A stretch of 64,000 nt of DNA from Psychromonas sp. MME1 (GCF_041080865.1 NZ_CP160906.1:3495629-3559628); one strand, 5' to 3'; positions 1 through 10,328 are shown, counted from the stretch's first letter. The notes: generated from the letters alone by a model not told the origin. A program made the numbers and translations.

Positions 1-567
1 ACTGCTTTATACCATATTGCCGAATCATTAGTGCGCTTAATGGCTCCGATTCTAAGCTTCACTGCCGATGAAATATGGGCTCGTATGCCAGGTCAACGTA
101 GTGAATTTGTCTTTTCTGAAGTGTGGTATGAAGGTTTATTTGCCTTATCTGATCATGAAGCACTTAGCAATGAAGCGTGGGCTAGCTTAATTTCTGTGCG
201 TGCGGAAGTGAACCGTGCTTTAGAGTTGGCACGTAAAGATAATGTTATTGGTGGTGGATTGGAAGCACAGGTAACACTGTATGCCGATGCAGCTTTAAGT
301 GAGCTGTTAACAAGTTTAGAAGATGAGTTACGTTTTGTCTTAATTACTTCATCTGCCACTGTTAAAGCGTTGGCTGATGCTCCTGAAAATGCACTGGCAA
401 CTGAGCTTAAAGGGTTATCGGTTGTCGTTGAGAAAAGCTCCGCAGAAAAATGTTCACGTTGTTGGCACCATAGCGCTGATATCGGACAACATGAAGCGCA
501 TCCTGAGTTATGTGGGCGTTGTGTTACCAATATTGATGGTGCTGGCGAAATACGTAAATTCGCTTAG
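1..567 (+). CDS. ileS: Isoleucyl-tRNA synthetase, C-terminal part (truncated by window start)
   Basis: This is the last 188 codons of class I isoleucyl-tRNA synthetase, which charges tRNA-Ile in the cytoplasm. The reading frame is open from base 1, so the gene begins before the window. Visible are the anticodon-binding region ([13 protein letters not shown], typical of IleRS) and a C-terminal zinc finger with two CxxC pairs encoded at 451-462 and 511-522 (CSRC and CGRC). It is followed by a strong terminator and then lspA, the standard gammaproteobacterial order. Family assignment is secure; only the N-terminal catalytic core is missing. Confidence 0.97.
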   Translation, partial: TALYHIAESLVRLMAPILSFTADEIWARMPGQRSEFVFSEVWYEGLFALSDHEALSNEAWASLISVRAEVNRALELARKDNVIGGGLEAQVTLYADAALSELLTSLEDELRFVLITSSATVKALADAPENALATELKGLSVVVEKSSAEKCSRCWHHSADIGQHEAHPELCGRCVTNIDGAGEIRKFA

Positions 568-595
568 TTTTTTCAGTCCGTTTTATCGCAATGTT

Positions 596-624
596 AACGC
601 CTTAATTATTTAAGGCGTTTTTTT
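596..624 (+). terminator. Rho-independent terminator after ileS
   Basis: A perfect 10-bp stem (596-605 with 610-619) closes a TTAT loop and runs into seven T residues. It lies between the ileS stop codon and lspA, only 12 bases before the lspA start, so lspA expression depends on read-through or on a promoter I cannot place here. Confidence 0.9.
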
Positions 625-635
625 AGGATCATAAA

Positions 636-1157
636 ATGCAAAATATAGAGACCAAAGAAAACTCTGGAATACGTTGGTTATGGTTAACGGCGATCGTTTT
701 TATTATCGATCAAGTCACTAAATATTGGACAGTACAGGCATTAGAGTTACACGAATCTTATCAAGTGTTCTCTTTTTTTCATTTCACCTATGCGCGTAAT
801 TACGGTGCTGCATTTAGCTTCTTGAGTGATGCAGGGGGGTGGCAAAAGTACCTATTTACGGGCATCGCAGTGGTTGTTTCTGCCTATTTAATTTATGCAT
901 TGAAAAAAAATAGTGCCACACAACGTTGGTCAAATATTGCCTTCGCTCTCATTTTGTCTGGAGCGATTGGTAATGTAACGGATCGATTACTGTTTGGTTA
1001 CGTGGTTGATTTTTTAGATTTCGATTTAGGTTTTTACCGTTGGCCAACCTTTAATGTGGCTGATATTTCTATTTTTATTGGGGCGGCAATGATGATTTTA
1101 GAATCTTTATTCACTGATAATAATAAAAAAGAGTCCTCAGAGAGCGACGAGTCGTAG
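636..1157 (+). CDS. lspA: Lipoprotein signal peptidase (signal peptidase II)
   Basis: LspA is the inner-membrane aspartyl protease that removes the signal peptide from diacylglyceryl-modified prolipoproteins. The 173-residue length is usual. Four hydrophobic segments are visible, along with the family motifs NYGAAFSFL, GNVTDRLLFG and the two catalytic aspartate regions VVDFLDF and FNVADIS. An AGGA ribosome binding site precedes the ATG. It sits between ileS and fkpB, the conserved neighbourhood. A G6 run lies near base 834 but the frame is intact. Confidence 0.97.
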   Translation: MQNIETKENSGIRWLWLTAIVFIIDQVTKYWTVQALELHESYQVFSFFHFTYARNYGAAFSFLSDAGGWQKYLFTGIAVVVSAYLIYALKKNSATQRWSNIAFALILSGAIGNVTDRLLFGYVVDFLDFDLGFYRWPTFNVADISIFIGAAMMILESLFTDNNKKESSESDES

Positions 1158-1167
1158 GAATTGAATT

Positions 1168-1605
1168 ATGGCTAAAATGATTAATGGGCAAAGTGAAGTA
1201 TTGATGCATTTTTCTATCTGTCTAGCGGATGGATTTGCCGTTGATAGTAGCAAGGTAAATAATAAACCTGCTAAATTTGTGATGGGAGATGGCAGCCTGA
1301 CGCCCGGTTTTGAAGCTTGTTTGCTCGGTTTAAAAGAGGGACAATCGGAAACATTTACCCTTGCCCCTGAATCGGCTTTTGGATTACCCGATCCTGATAA
1401 TATCCATTATCTTGAGTTAACGAAATTTAGCGCGGATGTACCAGCAGAAATCGGCTCGATTATTACCTTTACACAACCCGATGGCAGCGATATTCCTGGT
1501 ATTATTCGCGACGTGGTGGGGGATAGTGTCACGGTTGATTTTAACCATCCATTAGCTGGACAAACGTTAACCTTCTCCGTTGATGTTTTAGAAGTTTTAA
1601 ATTAG
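1168..1605 (+). CDS. fkpB: FKBP-type peptidyl-prolyl isomerase, SlpA/FkpB type
   Basis: A 145-residue cytoplasmic FKBP-family prolyl isomerase and chaperone of the SlpA type, with an inserted-in-flap domain in place of part of the FKBP fold. The sequence has the family pattern around MGDGSLTPGFE and GLKEGQ. It lies 10 bases after lspA and 6 bases before ispH, the usual position. A second in-frame ATG at 1177 is an alternative start. Confidence 0.94.
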   Translation: MAKMINGQSEVLMHFSICLADGFAVDSSKVNNKPAKFVMGDGSLTPGFEACLLGLKEGQSETFTLAPESAFGLPDPDNIHYLELTKFSADVPAEIGSIITFTQPDGSDIPGIIRDVVGDSVTVDFNHPLAGQTLTFSVDVLEVLN

Positions 1606-1611
1606 AGGTCA

Positions 1612-2559
1612 ATGATGAAAATTATTCTAGCTAATCCGCGTGGTTTTTGTGCTGGTGTGCATCGCGCTATTGCAATTGTGGAACGTGCTTTAGAGCTTTT
1701 TCCTGCGCCCATTTATGTTCGCCATGAAGTTGTTCATAATCAGTATGTGGTTGATGATTTAAAGGCGCGTGGTGCTATTTTTGTCGAAGAGCTAGATGAA
1801 GTGCCAGATCATAACATCGTTATTTTTAGTGCCCATGGTGTAGCACAGAGTGTACGTAATGAAGCGAAGCGTCGTACTTTAAAGGTGTTTGATGCAACTT
1901 GCCCGCTAGTAACGAAAGTGCATATGGAGGTGACGCGTGCTAGTCGTCGTAATCAAGAGTGCATATTAATTGGTCATCATGGTCACCCTGAAGTGATTGG
2001 TACGATGGGGCAATACGACAGCATTGAAGGGGGCATCTATCTCGTTGAATCTCCTGAAGACGTTGCTAATTTACAGGTCAAAAACCCGAATAGTCTCTGT
2101 TATAGCTCACAAACCACCTTATCCGTTGATGATACCGCGAATGTCATTACTGCCTTGCGTAACAAATTTCCGCAAATTGAAGGCCCTCGTAAAGACGATA
2201 TTTGCTATGCCACGCAAAATCGCCAAGATGCCGTTAAAGATTTAGCCCAAAAGAGCGATTTAGTGCTAGTGGTGGGATCGCCTAATTCATCTAATTCGAA
2301 TCGTTTACGTGAAAAGGCAAGTAGCGTTGGTGTGACTGCCTATTTGATTAATAATGAAGCCGATATTGACTGTGCTTGGTTTGACAAAGTCCAGACCGTG
2401 GGGGTTACTGCTGGCGCATCCGCGCCCGATATTTTAGTGCAGGCGGTTATAGACAAGCTACAGTCATTCGGTGGCTCTATGGTCATCGAAAATCCGGGTG
2501 TAGAAGAAAACACGGTTTTTGAAGTGCCAGCTGAATTACGCGTTAAGGCAATAGATTAA
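1612..2559 (+). CDS. ispH: 4-hydroxy-3-methylbut-2-enyl diphosphate reductase
   Basis: IspH (LytB) catalyses the last step of the MEP isoprenoid pathway, making IPP and DMAPP with a [4Fe-4S] cluster. The three cluster cysteines are visible in GFCAGV, ATCPLV and DICYATQ, and the substrate-binding motif SAHG is present. Length (314-315 residues) is normal. Two ATG codons are adjacent (1612 and 1615); 1615 gives the usual cysteine-12 numbering. It ends the ileS-lspA-fkpB-ispH unit and is followed by a terminator. Confidence 0.97.
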   Translation: MMKIILANPRGFCAGVHRAIAIVERALELFPAPIYVRHEVVHNQYVVDDLKARGAIFVEELDEVPDHNIVIFSAHGVAQSVRNEAKRRTLKVFDATCPLVTKVHMEVTRASRRNQECILIGHHGHPEVIGTMGQYDSIEGGIYLVESPEDVANLQVKNPNSLCYSSQTTLSVDDTANVITALRNKFPQIEGPRKDDICYATQNRQDAVKDLAQKSDLVLVVGSPNSSNSNRLREKASSVGVTAYLINNEADIDCAWFDKVQTVGVTAGASAPDILVQAVIDKLQSFGGSMVIENPGVEENTVFEVPAELRVKAID

Positions 2560-2887
2560 TTGCGGAATAACCATCGTTTTTAGATAAAATGGTAAATGTC
2601 ACGCATTTATCATTTTTTAATTTTTTTTGATACCCTTCAATAATGCTCAATAAATACTCTTTTGCTTACTGTAGATATGCACCTTTACAGCTATACTTTT
2701 AAGTTAGGTTAGCGGGTATGTAGCATATGTTACTAAGTTATATGGATTGATGTCAGCTAGGTAATTGTTATTTATAACCTTATTGTTTGATATGGCAATG
2801 ACTTTGGTATTCCTCTCATTTTTTCGCCTATTGCTTCTATGTTTATCGCATACCTGATTGATTTCCTTTTATTGAATATATTGTCGG
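2560..2887. other. Intergenic region ispH-pilV
   Basis: This 328-base gap holds the ispH terminator and then AT-rich sequence leading to the first pilin cluster. No gene, tRNA or convincing repeat was seen. A promoter for the pilin cluster is expected here, but no box is clear enough to place. Confidence 0.6.
2586..2618 (+). terminator. Rho-independent terminator after ispH
   Basis: A 13-bp stem with one G-T wobble (2586-2598 with 2604-2616) around a TCACG loop, followed by T-rich sequence with a second T run at 2622-2629. It marks the end of the ispH transcription unit. Confidence 0.85.
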
Positions 2888-3469
2888 ATGACTTGTATGA
2901 AAATGGATGGTTTTAGTTTAATCGAAATAATGATTAGTAGCTTTATTTTAGCTTTAGGGCTTTTAGGGCTAGCTGGTATGCAATCGACAGCCCTTAAATC
3001 AACCATTGAAATTCAGCAGCGTACCCTTGCCAACTCACTGATTGCAGACATCAGTGAACGAATGCAGTTAAACCGACAGTGGTTAAAAGAGCCCTCCAAT
3101 AGTTACGCCATCGCCAGCTTAATGAATACCGACTTATCTGCCCCTAGTTGCGTCTCTTCAACAGGAGTCTTTACTAATTGTAGTGGGGAAGATATTAAGA
3201 AAAATGATCTCTTTGAATGGAAAAATAAATTTATCGGAGCCAATGTCAGCAGCAGTAATGGGCTAAATCATGGGTTAGTGGAAGCTGATGCCTGTATTGA
3301 AGTCGATAGTGATGGACGAAGTGTGATTGTGGTGAGTTGGTATTCAACGCTAAAAAGTAAAGATGCGGCGGCAGGAAAGGCGCTCACAGATTTGGCTGCT
3401 AAATGTGGCACTTCAGGGGCCTCTCGTCGGCAAATTGTAATGAAAACATTGGCAGGGAAGTCGCTATGA
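2888..3469 (+). CDS. pilV: Type IV pilus modification/minor pilin protein PilV-like (cluster 1)
   Basis: A prepilin-like protein with a short leader cut after Gly (D-G before FSLIEI, Glu at +5), followed by one hydrophobic helix. Position first in a pilV-pilW-pilX-pilY1-pilE series and the segment LGLLGLAGMQS fit PilV. These minor pilins prime pilus assembly at the inner membrane. ATG codons at 2888, 2897 and 2903 are in frame; 2897 would give a conventional leader (MKMDG), and no start has a strong ribosome binding site. The stop overlaps the next start as ATGA. Confidence 0.88.
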   Translation: MTCMKMDGFSLIEIMISSFILALGLLGLAGMQSTALKSTIEIQQRTLANSLIADISERMQLNRQWLKEPSNSYAIASLMNTDLSAPSCVSSTGVFTNCSGEDIKKNDLFEWKNKFIGANVSSSNGLNHGLVEADACIEVDSDGRSVIVVSWYSTLKSKDAAAGKALTDLAAKCGTSGASRRQIVMKTLAGKSL

Positions 3470-4473
3470 AAAGATCCCCTCATCATCCCCCGTTAAGTAT
3501 GATGCAGCGCGGCTATTCCATCGTGGAATGGATGATAGTAATTTTTCTAACGCTTTTTCTGACCGCAGGTCTGTTGACTGTATTTGTCTCGAGTAAGCGG
3601 GCGACGGATGATTCATTAAATAGTAGTGAACGGCTAGAAAATGGCAGCTTTGCCTTGCAGTTATTAAGCGAAGATTTAAAGCAAGCCTATTTTTTTGCGC
3701 AAGCAACCGGTGAAAATAAAAATTTATGGGATTTAAACGGTGCAATTATTGCTAATAGTGCCGACTGTTTAGATGACGAAAATAGTGCGACTTTTCCTAA
3801 CTCGGGGAATTACAGGCAGCTTTGGGCTGCGACTATTCCTACTAGTATTGCTAATTTAAAAATGGACTGTATTAACGACAATGATAGTAACACTACGCTA
3901 ATTGCCAATAGTGGTTACATAGATATTAAACGGGTTAAGGGGTTGGCGCAGGTTAATAATTTTCGTGACGACCGCTATTATTTAGATATTAATCCATCAG
4001 GCATTAGCGTTTATCAAGGGGATGCCAGCGCGCTACTTGATGGTAGCGTATCGCCAGTGTGGGAATATATACGCCATGTTTACTATTTAGATGAGCAGGA
4101 CGATATTCCTCGTTTGCGCCGATTGAGCTTAGAAAAAAATGGTATGAAGCGAGAAGATGTACTCGTTGAGGGGATTGAAAATATGCAATTTATGTTTGCC
4201 CTAGATAAATTAATTGCCAGTGAACGAGATGGTTCTATTCATGCTTTTGTTGGTACATCACAGGTTACTGCAAATGATTGGAATACTGGGCGAGTTATTG
4301 GTATCAAAATTCTTTTGTTGGCGAGGTCTTTAAAAAATACCCCAGGATATGAAAATACCGACACTTATCAATTAGGAGATTTCTCTTTTACAGCGCCAGG
4401 TGATGGCTATAAAAGAGAATTAGTTTCCCATGTATTAACATTCCAAAATAGCGTGGTATTAGTCGATGATTAG
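3466..4473 (+). CDS. pilW: Type IV pilus assembly protein PilW-like (cluster 1)
   Basis: A minor pilin of about 335 residues. The leader is long (about 18 residues from ATG 3466) and ends at RG before YSIVEW, with the +5 Glu kept; a hydrophobic N-terminal helix follows. The start at 3466 is preferred over an earlier in-frame one because it overlaps the pilV stop (ATGA) and has a GGGAAG site upstream. The rest has the PilW pattern, with a late segment on a typed value string (VIGIKILLLARS). It overlaps pilX by 8 bases, so translation is probably coupled. Confidence 0.87.
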   Translation: MKRSPHHPPLSMMQRGYSIVEWMIVIFLTLFLTAGLLTVFVSSKRATDDSLNSSERLENGSFALQLLSEDLKQAYFFAQATGENKNLWDLNGAIIANSADCLDDENSATFPNSGNYRQLWAATIPTSIANLKMDCINDNDSNTTLIANSGYIDIKRVKGLAQVNNFRDDRYYLDINPSGISVYQGDASALLDGSVSPVWEYIRHVYYLDEQDDIPRLRRLSLEKNGMKREDVLVEGIENMQFMFALDKLIASERDGSIHAFVGTSQVTANDWNTGRVIGIKILLLARSLKNTPGYENTDTYQLGDFSFTAPGDGYKRELVSHVLTFQNSVVLVDD

Positions 4474-4915
4474 TTTAAAAAAACAACGAGGAATGAGCCT
4501 ATTTATTGCCATGCTACTGTTACCCCTATTGTTGGTATTGGGGATGTTGGTGATGAATAGCTCTTTCTTGGGGTTAAAAATTATTGATACTCGGGTTATG
4601 CAGGGAGAATCTAATCTAATTTTAAATAGTGCTGCACAACATATATTAGATCAAAAAGATAACGCTCAGCACTTTGCTGCGGCAGTCTCCTCTAGCACGT
4701 TTACTTCAAGTTTATTCACTGATGTTGATGGTAGTGTCACTTTAAATGGTGAGTTAACTTGCCGACGCAGAATGCAAGCAAGTGGTAGTAACTTTAAGTG
4801 CAAATATATACAACTAGATTTAAAACACGCCTATGGTCGAGAAACGGCGGGCGGTGCTAAATGGGCGCTTAACTCAATGGGGGTTGGTGTTGAGCAACCC
4901 ATTATTGTTGAGTAG
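4466..4915 (+). CDS. pilX: Type IV pilus assembly protein PilX-like (cluster 1)
   Basis: A 149-residue protein starting with KKQRGMSLFIAMLLLPLLL, the PilX N-terminal pattern (basic residues, RG, then a long hydrophobic helix without the usual +5 Glu). It contains a Cys pair (CRRR and CKYIQ). It overlaps pilW and precedes pilY1. In related systems PilX-type minor pilins form the tip complex with PilY1. The reading frame is intact, unlike its paralogue at 20.7 kb. Confidence 0.82.
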   Translation: MISLKKQRGMSLFIAMLLLPLLLVLGMLVMNSSFLGLKIIDTRVMQGESNLILNSAAQHILDQKDNAQHFAAAVSSSTFTSSLFTDVDGSVTLNGELTCRRRMQASGSNFKCKYIQLDLKHAYGRETAGGAKWALNSMGVGVEQPIIVE

Positions 4916-4969
4916 TGATTCGCTCTGATAATCGATGGATGATTATCCTAAAAGTGATGGAGAAAGGTT

Positions 4970-7900
4970 ATGTTTGTAAAACGTTATGCAATTTTATTGC
5001 TTATTTTATTAAGCACTTTAGCAAAGGCTGCTGATACTGAACTTTATGTGGCCGATGTGAGTGCTCAAAATGGTATTCGTCCACAGGTACTGATTGTTTT
5101 TGATACATCGGGGAGTATGACGAGTTCTGAGCAGATTGTGCTAGATGCTTTTGATCCAAGCCATGATTATGGGGCGGGTAGCAAAGAAAATAGAATTTAT
5201 TGGACAAAAGAAGGGGGAGATGTGCCAAGTACGGGGAGTAGTCAATATTTCCTCGTTAGCCAAAATAACTGTCAGGCTTCTTTAGCTAAATTAAGCTCAA
5301 CGGGCGTTTACAATGGTAACGTGCGCCGTTGGGAAGTAAATGATAAGAAGAGTTCTCGCTCTCGTTGGAAAACATTATCGGGTAATAGTGGTGTTTATTT
5401 TGAGTGTAAAGAAGATATCTTAAATGCAGATCCAAGTAACCCCGCCTCTGCTGGCTTACAAGGTTTTCCTATTGATGGTCGTCCCGGACCTTACATTAGC
5501 AGCGTCAATAACGTCTTTGCAGGTAACGATGCCGTCACCCTGTACAGTGCTAATTATGTCCATTGGTACAGTAGCAGTGGCACGACCTATAAAAGCCGTT
5601 TGTTAATTGCTAAAGAGGCGATTGAAAGCTTAATAAAAAGCACCCCTTCGGTGGATTTTGGCTTACAAGTTTTTAATTATAATAGTGGTGATGCGAGTAG
5701 TGCAAAAAACGGTGGTCGCATAGTTAATAAAGTGGCCACTCGAGATGTAGCTGAATCGCAAATCTTGATAAATCAAATCAAAGGGTTGAATGCAAACGGT
5801 TGGACGCCGTTGTGTGAAAGTATGTATGAAGCCTATCGTTATTATGCAGGACTCTCTGTTTATTACGGTGATGATGATAGCGACTCAAATCCATATCGTG
5901 ATAGTACCGCTGAAGAAGATGGGAAATATATTACTCCATTTAAAAATTGCCAAGAGCGCGCCTATGTTATTTTAATGACCGACGGTGAACCAACCAATGA
6001 TGGTGCGGCTAATTCATTAATTTCCACATTGACGGAAAAATCGGCTATTGAAGGGAGTTATATGCCCACATTAGCGGAATGGATGAATCACTTTGATATT
6101 GATGGTGATGTCGATAATGGTGAGCAACATATCACCACCTATACCATTGGTTTTGGGCAAAGCGCTGTGGATGATGCTGGACGATTATTAACGGAAACGG
6201 CACAACGAGGTGGCGGTGAGTATTATCCTGCCGCAGACTCTTTAGCGCTGCAAAAAGCTTTTCAGGCAACGATTCTAGATATTTTAAATAGTTCATCCAG
6301 TTTGTCCTCTCCTGCTATTGCCAATAATAATTTTGATAGAACGCGCAGCTTAGACTCCGTTTATTACTCCATGTTTATGCCGAGTAATAAATCGGTATGG
6401 CAAGGTAACATTAAAAAACTAACGATGAATAGTGCGGGTATCTTGGTGGATCGGTTAGGTAAGCCTGCTATTAATTCCGATGGCAATATTAAAGATAGTG
6501 CATCGACCTATTGGGGGGGCGATCAAGATGGTAATGCCGTTGCAGAAGGAGGGGTTGCCGCGATGTTAGGTGATGCCACTAACCGTAAAATATTAACTAA
6601 TCTTAATACTGATATTAATGCTAAATCAGTCACTTTACAGGAACCAACGCTTAGTAACTTAAAAACTTATTATAGTGTCGCAAGTGATGACCTTCTGGCT
6701 GATGAGCTTGGGGTCGCTGCTTTGGAGTTAACGGATTCATTAAGTTGGTTAAAAGGATTGGATGTAGATGATCAAAATCTAAACGGGGAAACCAGTGATT
6801 ATCGTAGTGATATTTTTGCCGATCCGCTTCATTCAAAGCCCCTTGCCATTACCTATGTTGAAGGGGGTAAACAAGTCGTTCGTTTATTGGTGGGCACTAA
6901 TGCCGGTTTTTTACACATGTTTACCGATAATGGCGATACAGTCTTAGAGAATTGGGCGTTTATTCCCTCGCAATTATTGCCCTATGGTTTATCGCTAAGA
7001 GATGCGCCTGATTCTAGCGAACATCAATATGGTCTAGATCTGTCGCCGATCGCAATCAAGGTTATTGAATCTGATTCAGTGCAAAAAATAATTGCTATCG
7101 TCGGCATGCGTCGCGGTGGAAGCAGTTATTTCGCCTTAGATATCACCGATCCGAATGCGCCGAAATTGGCTTGGACTATTGATGCTAGCATGAGTGATTT
7201 TACTGAACTAGGGGAAACCTGGTCGATGCCAACGGTAGGCATGTTTTCATATATGAAAGGCGCAAATTTAACCGTTAGCCCTGGGGTGGTGATGGGGGCT
7301 GGTTATGATATTAATAAAGATAGCTGTATTCCTTCTAGCAGCGAGTCTTGTCATGATAGTGTTGGGCGTGGAGTCTATGTGGTTAATGCCATAACAGGTG
7401 ATAAGATATGGTCCGTCAGTGGTGCCATTTGTGCCAGTAATATTAGTGATGCTCATTGTATTCGCGATAGCATTCCTAGCCAAGTCGGTCTTTTAGATAG
7501 TGATGATGATGGCTTTATTGACCGTATTTATACGGGGGATACTGGCGGGAATTTGTGGCGAATGGATTTAATCGGTAGTGATACGACTAAGTGGTCAACG
7601 ATCAAGTTAGCGAGTTTAGGTGGTAATACGCAGGCGACACAGAGGCGTTTTTTTACCGCACCTGTTATTGTTCGTACCTTTGAAAATCATGTGACTAAAA
7701 ATGAGGAACAGTTCACCTATAATAAAGTCCCCTATGATGGCATTTTATTAGGTTCAGGAGACCGTACCCATCCCGCTTCAAATGTCGCTGTTGAGGATGC
7801 TTTTTATAAAATTCATGATTACAACATTAATCCTACACTCTTCGCACAATTAGGTTTCCCTGATAAGCCCACCCCGATTAACGTTAATAATCTCTATGAT

Positions 7901-8407
7901 ATTACAGCAGATCCTATTAGCTCCTATACGGGTGAGCAAGTATTAAATGTCTTTGCAGAAATGAGTGCCTTTTCAGGTTGGCAATACCGTTTTACCTCAC
8001 TAGGTGAAAAATCATTAGGGCAAGGTGCCGTGCTTGAAGGGAGTGTTTACTTTACCTCCTTTGTCCCGAACTCCACGGTGAATATTGGCTGTGGTGTTGG
8101 TGATTTGGGTACAGGGTGGCTCTATGCGGTTGATTTACATTCAGGGCAAAAACGTCTGCAGGATGAGAAAGGTGAGTTAGTCGCTAAAAAAGATATTGGT
8201 TCGCGCGTACCTGACTCATTAGTTATCCATGCAGGAGAAGACGAAGAGGGCAATAGTGTGATCCGTTTACTGGGGGTTGGACAGGGAGATCAAATTACGG
8301 TAATTGATGAGGAAACCGCGAAGGAAGAGGTTGTGCATACCGGGACGGTTGACACACAAACGGATATGATGCCAAGGCGTATTTATAGCTTTTTTGAAGA
8401 GAAATAG
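4970..8407 (+). CDS. pilY1: PilY1-like pilus tip adhesin (cluster 1)
   Basis: A secreted protein of 1145 residues. It has a signal peptide (about 1-20), then a von Willebrand A-like region with the MIDAS start DTSGSM near residue 46 and a later DGEPTND loop, and a C-terminal PilY1 beta-propeller with a calcium-binding loop DSDDDGFID at about residue 843 in the context DRIYTGDTGGNLWRMD. PilY1 proteins sit at the pilus tip and act in adhesion, surface sensing and control of retraction. A G7 tract at 6513-6519 encodes WGG in frame. Confidence 0.93.
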   Translation: MFVKRYAILLLILLSTLAKAADTELYVADVSAQNGIRPQVLIVFDTSGSMTSSEQIVLDAFDPSHDYGAGSKENRIYWTKEGGDVPSTGSSQYFLVSQNNCQASLAKLSSTGVYNGNVRRWEVNDKKSSRSRWKTLSGNSGVYFECKEDILNADPSNPASAGLQGFPIDGRPGPYISSVNNVFAGNDAVTLYSANYVHWYSSSGTTYKSRLLIAKEAIESLIKSTPSVDFGLQVFNYNSGDASSAKNGGRIVNKVATRDVAESQILINQIKGLNANGWTPLCESMYEAYRYYAGLSVYYGDDDSDSNPYRDSTAEEDGKYITPFKNCQERAYVILMTDGEPTNDGAANSLISTLTEKSAIEGSYMPTLAEWMNHFDIDGDVDNGEQHITTYTIGFGQSAVDDAGRLLTETAQRGGGEYYPAADSLALQKAFQATILDILNSSSSLSSPAIANNNFDRTRSLDSVYYSMFMPSNKSVWQGNIKKLTMNSAGILVDRLGKPAINSDGNIKDSASTYWGGDQDGNAVAEGGVAAMLGDATNRKILTNLNTDINAKSVTLQEPTLSNLKTYYSVASDDLLADELGVAALELTDSLSWLKGLDVDDQNLNGETSDYRSDIFADPLHSKPLAITYVEGGKQVVRLLVGTNAGFLHMFTDNGDTVLENWAFIPSQLLPYGLSLRDAPDSSEHQYGLDLSPIAIKVIESDSVQKIIAIVGMRRGGSSYFALDITDPNAPKLAWTIDASMSDFTELGETWSMPTVGMFSYMKGANLTVSPGVVMGAGYDINKDSCIPSSSESCHDSVGRGVYVVNAITGDKIWSVSGAICASNISDAHCIRDSIPSQVGLLDSDDDGFIDRIYTGDTGGNLWRMDLIGSDTTKWSTIKLASLGGNTQATQRRFFTAPVIVRTFENHVTKNEEQFTYNKVPYDGILLGSGDRTHPASNVAVEDAFYKIHDYNINPTLFAQLGFPDKPTPINVNNLYDITADPISSYTGEQVLNVFAEMSAFSGWQYRFTSLGEKSLGQGAVLEGSVYFTSFVPNSTVNIGCGVGDLGTGWLYAVDLHSGQKRLQDEKGELVAKKDIGSRVPDSLVIHAGEDEEGNSVIRLLGVGQGDQITVIDEETAKEEVVHTGTVDTQTDMMPRRIYSFFEEK

Positions 8408-8452
8408 AGTGTCTAATGCGTAGTATCGCAAATGTTTTTAAGGATTAGATGA

Positions 8453-8860
8453 ATGAAAAAGAGCGGATTTACATTAATTGAATTATTGATTAGCATCGCC
8501 ATTATTGCGATTCTAGCAGGTGTCGCCTATCCAAGTTATATGCAGCATGTGTTGAAATCGAAACGGAGTGAGGCACAATCAGCACTCGTTGATATCGCTA
8601 ATCGTCAAGAGATGTATTATCTTGACCATCATCAATATGCGACCAACCTCGCTACTGATCTTGGTTTGTCAGCTAATCCTTTTATTACTGATAATGGTTA
8701 CTATCGTATCGTCACAAGTTCAGCGAAAGCGACGGTTGATTTTACATTAACTGCAACTGCGATTGGTACCCAGGCCGCTGATAGTGAATGTGCAACGCTT
8801 ACTATTACGCAAAGCTTAGCTAAGAGTGCATCCACAGGTGGCGATGCCTGTTGGAAATAA
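8453..8860 (+). CDS. pilE: Type IV minor pilin PilE-like (cluster 1)
   Basis: A 135-residue type IV pilin with a short leader (MKKSG) before FTLIELLISIAIIAILAGVAYPSY, the standard class IVa N-terminal helix. Two cysteines near the C-terminus (SECATLT and DACWK) suit a disulfide-bonded loop. It lies 45 bases after pilY1, where PilE-type minor pilins are normally found, and 11 bases before the TapY2-like gene. Confidence 0.92.
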   Translation: MKKSGFTLIELLISIAIIAILAGVAYPSYMQHVLKSKRSEAQSALVDIANRQEMYYLDHHQYATNLATDLGLSANPFITDNGYYRIVTSSAKATVDFTLTATAIGTQAADSECATLTITQSLAKSASTGGDACWK

Positions 8861-8871
8861 AGGGGATAGGG

Positions 8872-9189
8872 ATGAATATTAAATCAACTATATTATTGTT
8901 AACACTGTTTATTAGCCCGATTGTTGCTGCAAAAGATGGCACACAAAGCGAATTGCGTGTCCGTTATAAGTGTTATCTTAATTTAAGCAATGACAGCGTG
9001 GTTGTGCACCATTTTGTCAGTGATAAAAATAAACGGCAAGAATTTGAAAAAAGTTTATCTTCACGTGTTGTATTTGCCGCAGATGGCATAACATCTTGGC
9101 AAATTAAGGATATCTATGAATGTGTACCTGCAAAGCAAGTCTTTGCAAATAAAAAGGCTAGAGAACTTGAAGCCAAAACACCTTTTTAA
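8872..9189 (+). CDS. TapY2-like small secreted pilus-associated protein
   Basis: A 105-residue exported protein. The start at ATG 8872 is preferred because it follows an AGGGGATAGGG ribosome binding site and yields a clean signal peptide (MNIKSTILLLTLFISPIVAA). The mature part has two cysteines (RYKCYL and YECVP) and a pattern (KDIYECVP, then a charged tail ending KTP) that I associate with the TapY2 family found beside PilE genes in Aeromonas and Shewanella. The assignment is by memory of family pattern plus position; biochemical function is not known. Confidence 0.65.
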   Translation: MNIKSTILLLTLFISPIVAAKDGTQSELRVRYKCYLNLSNDSVVVHHFVSDKNKRQEFEKSLSSRVVFAADGITSWQIKDIYECVPAKQVFANKKARELEAKTPF

Positions 9190-9295
9190 CTATCCGCATT
9201 GGCTATTTTATTAAATAACCTTAGGTCGGGATAATTAGCTATGCAGTATCTATTTGCTTATCGCGAGTTAAGCTTAAATAAGTAATGTGACTCTT

Positions 9296-9789
9296 TTATT
9301 CACAATCACTTACTTCTACGATTTTTGCGCGCCCACTGTAAGCGACCTTTATACCGATGGCTTTATCACCACTACAATAGCGAAATAGCGCAAACTCCCG
9401 TTTAGGTGGCCATCGGGTGCAAATGTGATACCTTGGTTTTGTGAAAAAAGTAATTTATCTGCGCTATTAAATTTGTGCCCAGATTTGAGTAATTGATCAC
9501 CGCTGTCGTAAATTTTGTTTTTATTATGATCAATAAATATATCAAGGCCATTTATCCAATTATTGGTGCAATTATTATTGACTAACGGGCAGATCGTCAC
9601 GAAGTTAATTAGGCTTATCGACTGACTTCTTGCAAAAGATAGTTGGTTTTGTATATTGCTGGCGGTGCTACTTAAACGATTATTTTGTATTAAAGTGTTA
9701 AATCCAGGGATCCCAATAGTGATCAGTAGCATGCTAATGATTAATACAATGATTAATTCTAAAAGTGTAAAACCTCGTTTAGCCTGCAT
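9296..9789 (-). pseudogene. fimT: FimT/GspH-type pseudopilin, frameshifted near its 3' end (cluster 1)
   Basis: A type IV pseudopilin (leader MQAKRG before FTLLELIIVLIIS) with the GspH/FimT layout and a Cys pair (TICPLV and NNCTNN). As written the frame ends at 9349 after a short unrelated tail. In the neighbouring frame the conserved C-terminus continues (FALFRYCSGDKAIG, then YSGRAKIVEV and SDCE) to a stop at 9296. Adding one A to the AAA run (plus-strand TTT 9401-9403) restores LKREFALF and a 164-residue protein. The gene points opposite to the rest of the cluster and is divergent from glnB. Confidence 0.85.
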
Positions 9790-9908
9790 TTTTATCTCCC
9801 ACTGGTAACATGGGTATAAGTGTAATATTATTTTATAAATTCTACCTGTATATTTTTCTCAATTGTATTACAGTAGACAGTTATTATTCTTCGTTTAAAA
9901 TCATATAA

Positions 9909-10256
<348 letters not shown>

Positions 10257-10273
10257 TAGACGAATAGCAGAAT

Positions 10274-10315
10274 TAAAAAAAGGAGAGTTGCGTGTTACAG
10301 CGAGCTCTCCTTTTT
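10274..10315. terminator. Bidirectional terminator between glnB and bamD
   Basis: An 11-bp stem (AAAAAGGAGAG with CTCTCCTTTTT) with an 18-base loop, flanked by an A run on the left and a T run on the right. It lies between two convergent genes and can end transcription from both sides. Confidence 0.8.
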
Positions 10316-10328
10316 ATTTGTTGGGTGA

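Noticed and set aside
153-530. Long antisense ORF over ileS and similar ORFs over clpB, lamB, pilY1
   Set aside because: They are shadows of strongly conserved genes on the other strand and have no start signals.
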